Notes under the pieces: generated by a model
Database searches by the model: none
What the model was told of the DNA's origin: nothing
What the model saw: only the letters and a program-made list of their open reading frames with translations
In this document: positions 16,748 through 24,979 of the stretch, one piece after another
Layout of the letters: each line of letters opens with the position of its first letter
How positions within the stretch are numbered: the stretch's first letter is position 1
From: Paractinoplanes polyasparticus
GTDB taxonomy: Bacteria > Actinomycetota > Actinomycetes > Mycobacteriales > Micromonosporaceae
Direction of reading: 5' to 3'
NCBI RefSeq assembly: GCF_019710575.1
Contig: NZ_JAHWFK010000060.1
Location: 1 to 64,000, forward strand
DNA length: 64,000 nt
Made by a program: the position numbers and the translations under genes

Positions 16748-17731
16748 TCAGAACCCTGCGCGGGTTCTCCGGTTGTGCAGGCGTCGCGCGAGCCAGGCGG
16801 TGAGGATCGCGACCAGGATCATGTCGTAGCGGCCGAGCAGCGCGACCACCAGGTCGAGCAGCACGAAGAACGAGAGCAGGCCGACCACCACGCGGACGCC
16901 GTCGCTGCCGTACGGACCGGTCACCGCCAGACGCGGTACGAGGACGAGGCCGGCGGCCACGGGCAGCAGCGACAACGCCACACCGACCGGCCACACCAGC
17001 CCGGTCCCGGCGACCGTGTAGGTCAGAATCCAGTGCCCGGCCACACCGGCGAAGGCCAGCATGCCGAGCCCGCGCCGGGGCCGGGTCGCGCCTCCGGTGA
17101 GCAGTGTGGGAACCGGACGCCGCCGGCGGCTCACCAGCACGGCGGCCGCCACGATCGCGACGAGCAGAACACCGGCGGCCACGAGGACGGCGACCGGTGG
17201 GCGCTGGTCGAACTCGCCGTAGATCACCGGGGTCACGGCCAGCACCAGACCCGCGGCGACCAGACCGGTGCGGCCGGTCCACGGGCGGTTCCGGGCCTGG
17301 GGAGCGAGCCACTCGACGACGAGAACCGACGCGCAGATGCTGATCGCTGTGTGGAACACCGTGAGGTGGGCGGCGAGGAGCACGTTGGTGTGCCACACGA
17401 CGCTGTAGGCGCCGATGCCGGAATCCTGCCAGAACTGGGGGAAGAACCAGTACCGGTCGACGAGCGCCTCCTCCCACACGGCGTAGGCGACGCCGAGCAG
17501 CACCAGGCCGCCGAACCTGAGGCCGAGCCGGTGAGCGACCTCGCGGCAGACGAGGGCGCCGCAGCCGTAGAGGGCCATCATGTAGGCCAGGTTCCACGGC
17601 AGCAGAAGCTCCAGCGGTGGACTGGAGCCGGAGAGGCCCTCGCCGAAGAACGGCGCGACGAGCAGGATGAGCAGCGCCGGGCTGGTGGCGACTCGGCGGA
17701 GCCGCCCGGGTGCCGCGGTTTCGGTCGCCAT
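16748..17731 (-). CDS. Polytopic membrane protein of unknown function
   Basis: The protein of 327 residues has about ten hydrophobic segments and no motif I recognise. Notable polar stretches are WEEALVDRYWFFPQFWQDSG and VWHTNVLLAAHLTVFHTA. The paired E, H and W residues could line a membrane site, but this is only a guess. It ends 7 bases after the convergent TetR stop. The methionine aminopeptidase gene is upstream on the same strand with a 67-base gap. Start ATG 17731 gives the sequence MATETAAPGRL. Confidence 0.75.
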   Translation of the reverse strand: MATETAAPGRLRRVATSPALLILLVAPFFGEGLSGSSPPLELLLPWNLAYMMALYGCGALVCREVAHRLGLRFGGLVLLGVAYAVWEEALVDRYWFFPQFWQDSGIGAYSVVWHTNVLLAAHLTVFHTAISICASVLVVEWLAPQARNRPWTGRTGLVAAGLVLAVTPVIYGEFDQRPPVAVLVAAGVLLVAIVAAAVLVSRRRRPVPTLLTGGATRPRRGLGMLAFAGVAGHWILTYTVAGTGLVWPVGVALSLLPVAAGLVLVPRLAVTGPYGSDGVRVVVGLLSFFVLLDLVVALLGRYDMILVAILTAWLARRLHNRRTRAGF

Positions 17732-17798
17732 GGCGTCAATCTGCCAAGGCCGGCCCGGCGGCACATCCGTCCTCAGTCGATCGATGGCCGACCAAAGT

Positions 17799-18626
17799 TC
17801 AGGCGGCCGCGGCGGGCTTCCTCGTGGTGTCGGTGTCGGTATCGGCGGCGGGGGTGGGGGTGGGGCGGCGGGTCAGCACCTGCGGGCCGGTCGGCGTGAT
17901 GGCCACCGTGTGCTCGGAGTGGGCGGTGCGGGAGCCGTCGGCCGAGCGGATCGTCCAGCCGTCCTCGTCGTACTTGATTTTGTCGGTGCTCTGGCACAGC
18001 CAGGGCTCGATGGCGACCGTGAGTCCGGGGTCGAGGCGCATGCCGCGGCGGGCCCGGCCGTCGTTGGAGATGTGCGGGGCCTCGTGCATGGTGCGGCCGA
18101 TGCCGTGGCCGCCGAACTCGTGGTTCACGCGATAGCCGTACGAGTGGGCGACCTGCCCGATCGCGGCCGAGATGTCGCCGAGGCGGCCGCCGGGCTGAGC
18201 GGCGGTGATCGCGGCCTCCAGCGCGACCTCGGTCGCCTCGATCAGCTTGAGGTCGGCCGGGTCGGGCGTGCCGACGACGAACGAAAGCGCGGAGTCGGCC
18301 ACCCAGCCGTCGATGCCCAGCGCCATGTCGATGCTGAGCAGGTCGCCGTCGCGCAGCACGTAGTCGTGGGGCAGGCCGTGCAGCACGGCGTCGTTGACCG
18401 ACAGGCACAGCACGTTGCGGAACGGGCCGCGGCCGAACGACGGGGCGTAGTCCCAGTAGCAGGACTCGGCGCCGCGCTCCTTGATACGCCGGCGGGCATG
18501 GTGCTCGATGTCCATCAGGTTGACCCCGACGGCGGCGACGCCGCTCAACTCGGCGAGCAGCTCGCCGACGAACTGGCCGGCCACCGCCATCCGGCCGATC
18601 TCGTCGGCCGACTTGAGCTCGATCAC
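17799..18626 (-). CDS. map: Type I methionine aminopeptidase
   Basis: The 275-residue protein removes N-terminal Met from nascent chains. The five metal ligands are all present at family spacing: D100, D111, H174, E207 and E238. Conserved H83 lies in NDAVLHGLP. The C-terminus has a low-complexity tail (PTPTPAADTDTDTT) outside the fold. The start is GTG 18626. It is probably an accessory copy, since it sits divergent from a small XRE protein and not in the ribosomal operon; that cannot be settled from this window. The palindrome at 18653-18666 lies in its promoter. Confidence 0.93.
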   Translation of the reverse strand: MIELKSADEIGRMAVAGQFVGELLAELSGVAAVGVNLMDIEHHARRRIKERGAESCYWDYAPSFGRGPFRNVLCLSVNDAVLHGLPHDYVLRDGDLLSIDMALGIDGWVADSALSFVVGTPDPADLKLIEATEVALEAAITAAQPGGRLGDISAAIGQVAHSYGYRVNHEFGGHGIGRTMHEAPHISNDGRARRGMRLDPGLTVAIEPWLCQSTDKIKYDEDGWTIRSADGSRTAHSEHTVAITPTGPQVLTRRPTPTPAADTDTDTTRKPAAAA

Positions 18627-18652
18627 GACAGTCTCCTCCTCGACGTCCTCTC

Positions 18653-18666
18653 GGTATTTTTATACC
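18653..18666. promoter_or_regulatory. Palindrome GGTAT-TTTT-ATACC between map and the XRE gene
   Basis: GGTAT (18653-18657) and ATACC (18662-18666) are perfect arms around TTTT, in the 68-base gap of a divergent pair. A half-site GGTAT recurs at 18681, just before the XRE start. The A/T-rich run stands out in this GC-rich DNA. It may be an operator for the small XRE protein, or overlap a -10 element. Confidence 0.45.
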
Positions 18667-18694
18667 ACGCGCCGGCGGGCGGTATCCTGCGGGC

Positions 18695-18961
18695 ATGGTT
18701 CGCCGACCTCTGACCCCCGAACAGATCGCCGCCGGCCAGCGCCTCGGGGCCGCCCTGCGGGCCGCGCGAGCCGGCCGCGGCCTGGTCGAGGTGGCTCTGG
18801 TCGCCGGCATCTCACCCGAGACGCTGCGCAAGATCGAGGCGGGCCGGCTGCCCGCGCCGGCCTTCGGCACCGTCGTCGGCCTCAGTCAGGCCCTGGGCAT
18901 CCCGCTCAGCGAGCTGGCCGACGTCTGGCTGGCCGACGAGCCCGTGCGCCAGGCGTCTTAA
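18695..18961 (+). CDS. Small XRE-family helix-turn-helix protein
   Basis: This 88-residue protein is essentially one XRE/Cro domain: GQRLGAALRAARAGRGLVEV is the first helix region, ALVAGISPETLRKIEAGRLP the recognition helix region, and FGTVVGLSQALGIPLSELAD the end. No effector domain is present. It is divergent from map, with a GGTAT palindrome between them, and 46 bases upstream of the hemerythrin gene. It could repress map and itself. Confidence 0.85.
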   Translation: MVRRPLTPEQIAAGQRLGAALRAARAGRGLVEVALVAGISPETLRKIEAGRLPAPAFGTVVGLSQALGIPLSELADVWLADEPVRQAS

Positions 18962-19007
18962 GTCGCTCTTAGGCCGGCTGAAGGCGGTCCCCGGCGCCGT
19001 ACGCGGC

Positions 19008-19643
19008 ATGAACAACGAACCCACCGGCCTGCTTCTGGCCCACCGCGCCATGCTCCGCGACCTCGACCGCCTGGCCGAGCTGACCGACCGGCTGACCGCG
19101 GCGCGGACCGGGCGCAAGCGGGCCACCGCGACCGCCGGCTACCTCACCGACTTCTGCGACAGCATCCACCACCATCACAGCGCCGAGGACGAGGTGTTGT
19201 GGCCGGTGCTCGAGCGCTCGGCGGGCGCGCACGTCGACCTCACCGAGCTGACCGACGACCACGCCGTGCTCGATCCCAAGCTGGCCCGGATCCGCGCGGG
19301 CGCGGCCGCACTCGCGGCGACCCACGTCGTCCCGGCCGAGCTGGCCGCCGATCTGGCCGACCTGCGGGACACCCTGCGCGAGCACATCGCCGACGAGGAA
19401 CGCACGATTGTGCCGCTCATCAGGCAGTACGTCTCCGACGACGAGTGGAACCGGGTCGAGACGGCGATTCGCAAGCGGGGCGCCAAGATGAGCTTCGAGG
19501 TGCCGCGCATCCTGGCCGTCAGCACGGACGACGAGCTGGCCGAGACCCGGCGCGAGGGCGGCATCCCGGTCGCTCTGATGATCAGATTGCTGCCGCTGCC
19601 GTTCAAGCGCCGCGAGAGCCTGGTGTTCGGAGACTCTCGGTGA
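19008..19643 (+). CDS. Hemerythrin HHE-domain protein
   Basis: The 211-residue protein has a four-helix hemerythrin-like domain. The His/Glu ligands of a di-iron site appear as LLAHRAML, then HHHHSAEDEVLWP, DDHAVLDP and LREHIADEERTIVPL. Such proteins bind O2, NO or iron, or act as redox sensors. The C-terminal ~50 residues extend past the domain and contain a basic end (LPFKRRESLVFGDSR). The last 41 bases overlap the convergent BTAD-ATPase gene. Confidence 0.88.
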   Translation: MNNEPTGLLLAHRAMLRDLDRLAELTDRLTAARTGRKRATATAGYLTDFCDSIHHHHSAEDEVLWPVLERSAGAHVDLTELTDDHAVLDPKLARIRAGAAALAATHVVPAELAADLADLRDTLREHIADEERTIVPLIRQYVSDDEWNRVETAIRKRGAKMSFEVPRILAVSTDDELAETRREGGIPVALMIRLLPLPFKRRESLVFGDSR

Positions 19644-22600
19644 GAGCGGCGGCCGATTTCGCGTACGCCGGATCGCCGGTCAGGGCGTGCAGGGCGCCGT
19701 CGACCGGGCCGGCGTAGAGCGAACCCGAGTCGAGCCCGGCGACCCGCCCGGCGAACGGCAGCAGCTCGGCGATGAGCGAAGCGCCGGTCTCGACGTCGCC
19801 GAGCCGGGCCGCCGCGTGCGCGCGCAGTGTGGTGAACCCCAGCCAGTAGTAGTTCCGGTCGATCGGCCGGCGCTCCGCCCACACTCGCCGGGCCCCCGGT
19901 TCGTCGCCCGAGTCCAGCAGCGCGAGCACGAGCGGGTCCGTCACCCGTCCCGGGTACGCGGCCTCGACCGCGATGAGCTCGTCGCGCAGCGGCGCGAAGT
20001 CGCCGCGGGCCAGCGCGGCCCCCAGGCGCCCCACGGTGGCCATGGCGGCGCCGTTGAACGCGCCGTGCTCGGCCAGCCGCCGGCTCACCTCCTCGTACCG
20101 TTCGAGGGCCTCGTCGACCCGACCTGCCAGCAGTTCGAGCAGCGCCGTGAAGATGCCGACCACCGCCAGCAGGCTGCCCAGCTGTCCCGTGGTCGACCGG
20201 GCGACGGCCAGGTCCATCTCGGCCCGGGCCCGGTCCAGCTCGGTGTGCGCGGCCGAGTCGAGGAAGAGCAGCCAGTGCGCGACCGCCTCGTGGTCGATCT
20301 GGCCGGACTCCACGGCCCGCGCCAGGTATTCCTCGGCGACCGGGCGGCGCTCACGGCGCAGGTCGGGGCCGAGCGCGGCGTACGCCCGCACGTTGAGCGC
20401 CGCGCACAGCAGGCGCGCGTCGTCCACGCCGCGCGCGAGCGCCAGGGCCTCGGCGCTGATCCGCTGGGCCTCGGCCTCGTCGTAGCCCTCCAGCTCGCGG
20501 AAGAGGGCGAGCAGCAGTCGTACGCGAAGATCGTCGGAGAGCTCACCGGCGAGCCGGGCCCGGATGGCCTCCACCGCGACGAAGGACGGCTCGCGCCCGT
20601 CGCGGGTCGTCCAGATGAGCGGCGCGTCCCAGGCGACCAGCAGCGCGACGTCGTCGTGGGCGGCCAGCGCGTCAAGACAGATCGCCCGCGCGCGCACGAT
20701 GTCCCCGGCCCGCGCGTGCGCTGTCACGGCCGGGGCCAGCAGCTCGACCGCCGGCCGGGTTGCCCGGGTGCCCGCCAGCTGCCGCAACCGCAGCGCCTGC
20801 CGCCACTCGCCGGCCGCCTCCCGCCATGACCCGGCCCGCTCGGCGGCGCGGGCGGCCGTCACGGCGTACGGAATGGCCTGTTGCGCCGTCGCCGGACCGG
20901 CCGCCGCGGCCGCGTGCCGGGCCAGCGTCGCCGCTTCCGCCTGCCCGTCGAGCACGGCCAGGGCCCGGCTGTGCAACCGCGCCCGGCGCAGCAGCGGAGT
21001 GTCCTCGTAAAGCGTGTCGCGCACCAGCGCGTGGGTGAAGCGCACCTGACCGGGCGCGGGCTCGTCGAGCAGCCCGGCCATGACCGCCGCCTCCAGCGTG
21101 TCGAGCAGGTCGTCCGGGTCGCGGCCGGCCACCGCGGCCAGCACGTCCAGGTCGGCCTCGCGCCCGAGCACGGCGACCTGCCGCAGCGTGGTCGCGACGG
21201 CGTCGGGCAGGCGGGCGATGCGGCGGCGCAGCACTTCGCGGACGCCGGTGGGGATTCCCGACCCGGCCGCGCCGGCGCCCTCGGCCGCGATGAGCCGGGC
21301 CAGCTCCCGCACGAACAGCGGATTGCCGTTGGTGCGTTCGGCCACCATGGCCAGCAGTTCCGGGCCCGCCTGGGCCAGGCCGTGCCGCCGGGCCAGCTCG
21401 GTCACCGCGGCCGGGGCCAGGCCGCGCAGCACGAGGTGGGCCGAGGTCGCGCCGAGCAGTGCCGCGACCGTCGCGTCGAGCTCGTCGCTGCGGTCGGTGG
21501 TGCGATAGGTGACCAGCACCAGCAGCGGGCGCCGGGCCTGCTGAGCGACCACCTGCCGCAGCAGTTGCAGGGTCAGGTCGTCGGCCTGGTGCACGTCGTC
21601 GAGCAGCACCGCCGTCCGGCCGGTGTCGAGCGCGGCGGCGATCGAGCGGCCCAGCTCGAACGGGTTGGCGTCGGCAGCGGCCGGCGTCGAGATGTCCAGG
21701 GCCTCGAACCAGGCCCAGCCGGGCGGGGCACCGGACACCTCGGGGCAGCGCCCGCGGCGCCCGTGCCAGCCCGCCTCGGCCAGCGTGGCCAGGGCCGCCT
21801 CGGCCAGGGTGGTCTTGCCGGCGCCGGCCTCGCCGCCGATCAGCACGACCCGGGCGCCGTGCTGATCGGCCTCCTCGGCGGCGGCGGCCAGCGTGGCCAG
21901 CTCGGCGTCTCGGCCCCAGGCGACCGGCGCGGCCGTGAAGGAAGCCGGCGGCGCGGCCGCCACCGGGGGCGGGTCGAGCGCCGGGGCCTGGGTCAGGATG
22001 GCCGCCTCGAGCGCGCGCAGCACCGGACCGGGGTCGACGCCGAGCTCGTCGGCCAGGTGGTCGCGGGTGCGCCGCAGCACGGCGAGGGCGTCGCCCTGCC
22101 GGCCGCACCGGTAAAGAGCGAGCGCCAGCAGGCGGACGGCGGCCTCGCGGCCGGGGTTGTCGTGCAGGTGACGCTCGAGCTCGGCCACGACGACGGCCGG
22201 GCGGCCGAGCGCGAGCTGGGCCTCGGCCCGGGATTCGACGGCCAGCAGGCGCAACTCGGCCAGGCGGGCCACCTCGGGCACGGCCCACGGCTGGGCCGCC
22301 ATCTCGGCGTACGCGTCGCCCTGCCAGCAGTCCAGCGCCTCGGTCAGCAGCCGCAGCCGCTCGGCCGGCGGGGCGGTGGCGGCCCGGCGCACCAGGGCGT
22401 CGAAGCGCCACGCGTCCACCGCCTCCGCGGGCAGCCGCAGGGCGTAGCCGGGCGGGACGCTGACCAGCACGGTGGCCGGAGTGCGCGGGGCCCGGCCCGG
22501 TTCGAGCGCGCGGCGAAGGTGGCTGATGTGCACCTGGAGGGTGGCGAGCGCCTTGGCCGGCACGTCGGCATCGCCCCACAGGTCGTCGACGAGCCGGTCG

Positions 22601-22725
22601 GCTGAGACGACCTCACCGGCCGCGACGGCGAGACGTGCGAGCACGGCCCGCTGCCGCGGCCCACCGAGGTCGGCCGCCGCGCCCCGGACGGTGGCGCGCA
22701 GCGGGCCCAGAACGGAGAGGAACAC
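19603..22725 (-). CDS. Large BTAD/SARP-type regulator with AAA ATPase domain
   Basis: The 1040-residue protein starts with an OmpR-type winged helix (VLGPLRATVRGAAADLGG, about 1-90). A BTAD helical domain follows (about 95-245, with the WQGDAYAEMAAQPWAVPEV block), then a STAND/AAA ATPase with Walker A GGEAGAGKTT and Walker B VLLDDVHQADD. The C-terminal half is TPR-like helices. This is the AfsR-like plan without a LuxR domain. The N-terminal wing binds direct repeats upstream of target promoters in studied SARPs. GTG 22725 is the start. Nearby targets cannot be inferred. Confidence 0.9.
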   Translation of the reverse strand: MFLSVLGPLRATVRGAAADLGGPRQRAVLARLAVAAGEVVSADRLVDDLWGDADVPAKALATLQVHISHLRRALEPGRAPRTPATVLVSVPPGYALRLPAEAVDAWRFDALVRRAATAPPAERLRLLTEALDCWQGDAYAEMAAQPWAVPEVARLAELRLLAVESRAEAQLALGRPAVVVAELERHLHDNPGREAAVRLLALALYRCGRQGDALAVLRRTRDHLADELGVDPGPVLRALEAAILTQAPALDPPPVAAAPPASFTAAPVAWGRDAELATLAAAAEEADQHGARVVLIGGEAGAGKTTLAEAALATLAEAGWHGRRGRCPEVSGAPPGWAWFEALDISTPAAADANPFELGRSIAAALDTGRTAVLLDDVHQADDLTLQLLRQVVAQQARRPLLVLVTYRTTDRSDELDATVAALLGATSAHLVLRGLAPAAVTELARRHGLAQAGPELLAMVAERTNGNPLFVRELARLIAAEGAGAAGSGIPTGVREVLRRRIARLPDAVATTLRQVAVLGREADLDVLAAVAGRDPDDLLDTLEAAVMAGLLDEPAPGQVRFTHALVRDTLYEDTPLLRRARLHSRALAVLDGQAEAATLARHAAAAAGPATAQQAIPYAVTAARAAERAGSWREAAGEWRQALRLRQLAGTRATRPAVELLAPAVTAHARAGDIVRARAICLDALAAHDDVALLVAWDAPLIWTTRDGREPSFVAVEAIRARLAGELSDDLRVRLLLALFRELEGYDEAEAQRISAEALALARGVDDARLLCAALNVRAYAALGPDLRRERRPVAEEYLARAVESGQIDHEAVAHWLLFLDSAAHTELDRARAEMDLAVARSTTGQLGSLLAVVGIFTALLELLAGRVDEALERYEEVSRRLAEHGAFNGAAMATVGRLGAALARGDFAPLRDELIAVEAAYPGRVTDPLVLALLDSGDEPGARRVWAERRPIDRNYYWLGFTTLRAHAAARLGDVETGASLIAELLPFAGRVAGLDSGSLYAGPVDGALHALTGDPAYAKSAAALTESLRTPGSRGA

Positions 22726-22785
22726 TGCCCGTAAGTTACTCCGAAGATCGCCGCCGGCGGCCCCTCCGAAAGGCTGATATCCAGC

Positions 22786-23386
22786 TCAGGGGGTCCGGCT
22801 GACGCGCTCGTAGGTGTCGGTCGAGACGTTCCGGTTGCCGTAGCTGACGAGGGTGGCGTCGGCGCACAGACAGGGCAGATCGGCGCCGACCGAGTCGATG
22901 CTCTTGTTCATGATCGTCCGGCCGTTGCGGCCGGTGGCCCAGGCGATGCCGCCGGCCAGGGGCAGCACGCCGACCACACCGGCGGCGATCCAAGCCGTAC
23001 GGGACCGGGCCTTCAACGGCAGCAGCACGGTGTGCGCGGTGGCTGTCGGGCCGACGGGGCTCTGCTCGACGGTGGGCGCGGCGACCGTGTCCGCGGGGGC
23101 GACGACGGTATCGGACGTGGGCCTGCGGCGGGGCTTCTGCGGGGGCCGGGCGACCACCGCGGCCAGCAGCGGGCGTGCCTGCTCGGCGTCGAGCAGGATG
23201 TTGGCCGGCTTCACGTCCCGGTGCAGGATGCCCTCGCGCTGGTTCGCCGCCGGTGGTGGGCAACCAGATCTCCTTGACCGCCACGTTGCGGCCCAGCAGC
23301 TCGTCGTGCGCCTGCCGGACCGCGCCCATCCCGCCGCGGCCGAGCGCCCGGCTCAGCCGGTACCGCCCCGCGACCCCTTCGGTCAC
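22786..23386 (-). pseudogene. Ser/Thr protein kinase remnant with two internal deletions and a frameshift
   Basis: The start GTG 23386 overlaps the diguanylate cyclase stop (GTGA). The first ~35 residues are a kinase N-lobe: YRLSRALGRGGMGAV and the lysine strand NVAVKEIWLP. After a jump the frame changes and reads REGILHRDVKPANILLD, the catalytic loop. It then goes straight to AEQARPLLAAVV, which is normally the end of the C-lobe (RPDAEQARPLL). The DFG segment, activation loop and most of the C-lobe are missing. A proline-rich linker, one transmembrane segment (WIAAGVVGVLPLAGGIAWAT) and a short external domain remain. It cannot be an active kinase. Confidence 0.85.
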
Positions 23387-24939
23387 ATCGAGAAACTTAG
23401 TGGTTTCTCCGTCTTGCGTTGTGCCTTGGCCCGGTACATGGCCGCGTCGGCCTCGCGCAGCAGATGGGTGGCGTCGGCCGGCGAGCCGGTGGCCAGGCCG
23501 ACGCTGGCGCCGACGGTGACCTCGGCGGTGCCGGGCAGCATGATCGGCTTCTCCAGCGCCGCGGCCAGGCCCTCGGTCGGGACCGCGGCCGAGCTCTCGG
23601 CCGGGCCGAGCAGCAGGACTGCGAACTCGTCCCCGCCCAGGCGTGCGGCCAGGCCGCCCTCGGGCGTCCATGCGGCCAGGCGTTCGGCCACGGCGACGAG
23701 CACCTGGTCGCCCGCGTGGTGGCCGTACGAGTCGTTGACCGGCTTGAACCCGTCGAGGTCGACGAGCAGCACGCTGACCTGGTCGCCGGCCGGCTGCTCG
23801 GCCAGGCGCTGCTCCAGCAGGCTGCGGTTGGCGAGCCCGGTGAGCGCGTCGTGGTTGGCCCGGTGGTGCAGCTCGTCGTGCAGGTCGCGGACCTCGGCCA
23901 TCCGGTGGTCGAGCTCGGCCAGCAGCCGCTCGTTGTCGGTGAACGCCGCGACCTGGCGCGACAGGACCAGCACGGTGATCGTCACCGCACCCACGGCGAC
24001 GCCCCAGATCCGCAGGTCACCGCTGTGGCCGACCAGCGCGGCGAGCAGCAGCAGCTGCACGGCGACGATGGCCACGTAGGGCAGCCGGCTCGAGCGGCGC
24101 CGGTCGGCTGGGGCGGTGCGGGTGTGGGCGCGGCGCATGTGCAGGGTCTGCAGGCGCATGCCGACCGGCATGAGCAGGCACGGCAACAACTGGGAGACGT
24201 AGATGACGCCCGGGTCGGCGTCGCCGGCCACGAGCGTCACGGTCGAGGCGGCGACCGCGGTGCCGGCCACGCCGATGCTGGCGACGATGCCGGGCACGCG
24301 GGCGAACGGGGCGGTGCCGCCGAGCATCAGCTTGAGCAGGCCGACGGTGATCAGCAGCATGACCGTGGAGGTGGCGGCGGCGCCGGCCAGCTCGGTCCGG
24401 TTGCCGTGGGTGACCACGCCGGCGAGCAGGAAGTACCACAGGAAGACGGCCACGCCGGCCAGCACGGTCGCCGCGTCCAGCCACAACCGCAGCCGTTGGC
24501 GCCCGGTGCCGCCCAGCGGGTGGAACACCATCGTGACGACGACGATCAGCATGCCCAGCACGACCAGGCCGGTCTGGACGACGCTCGGCTGGTGACCGGC
24601 GGCCGGGTCGAAGAGGGTGAGAACGGCCTGGAAGCCGTCGCCCAGCGTGCAGCACACGCCGGTGGCGAGGACGGCCAGCCAGAAGCGCCGGGCGTGCCGG
24701 TGGCCGGTGTTCTGCCGGGCCAGCCGCCACGAGCAGACGGCGATGGTCACGTCGAGGCCGGTCTGCACCGTCCACGAGACGGTCGCCCCGCCCGGACCGG
24801 CGAGGAACCACCCGATCAGGGCCAGGCTGAAGACGGCCAGCCCGGCCAGCACGGGGTCCGGGGTCAGCCTGCGCCTGGGTTCCACGAGTTGGTGATCGGC
24901 AGCGAGCCGCGCGAGGTAAGCCTCTTCGACCGGCGGCAC
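23383..24939 (-). CDS. Membrane-bound diguanylate cyclase (GGDEF)
   Basis: The protein of 518 residues has an N-terminal region with about eight to nine hydrophobic segments. A coiled linker (TDNERLLAELDHRMAEVRDL) and a GGDEF domain at about 345-518 follow. The active motif is intact (ARLGGDEFAVLL), as are the substrate-binding VDLDGFKPVND and the DALTGLANR start. It should make cyclic di-GMP from GTP at the inner membrane face. GTG 24939 is chosen, with TAGGG upstream. It is divergent from a second GGDEF gene with only 40 bases between them and overlaps the kinase remnant by GTGA, so the two were once co-translated. Confidence 0.9.
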   Translation of the reverse strand: MPPVEEAYLARLAADHQLVEPRRRLTPDPVLAGLAVFSLALIGWFLAGPGGATVSWTVQTGLDVTIAVCSWRLARQNTGHRHARRFWLAVLATGVCCTLGDGFQAVLTLFDPAAGHQPSVVQTGLVVLGMLIVVVTMVFHPLGGTGRQRLRLWLDAATVLAGVAVFLWYFLLAGVVTHGNRTELAGAAATSTVMLLITVGLLKLMLGGTAPFARVPGIVASIGVAGTAVAASTVTLVAGDADPGVIYVSQLLPCLLMPVGMRLQTLHMRRAHTRTAPADRRRSSRLPYVAIVAVQLLLLAALVGHSGDLRIWGVAVGAVTITVLVLSRQVAAFTDNERLLAELDHRMAEVRDLHDELHHRANHDALTGLANRSLLEQRLAEQPAGDQVSVLLVDLDGFKPVNDSYGHHAGDQVLVAVAERLAAWTPEGGLAARLGGDEFAVLLLGPAESSAAVPTEGLAAALEKPIMLPGTAEVTVGASVGLATGSPADATHLLREADAAMYRAKAQRKTEKPLSFSM

Positions 24940-24979
24940 CGACCCTAAGCGAAGGTCGCCGGGTGCCGATCGGAGTCTT

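Noticed and set aside
20881..22605. Plus-strand frame opposite the BTAD-ATPase gene
   Set aside because: It is a shadow frame with low-complexity Gly/Arg/Gln content and no ribosome site.
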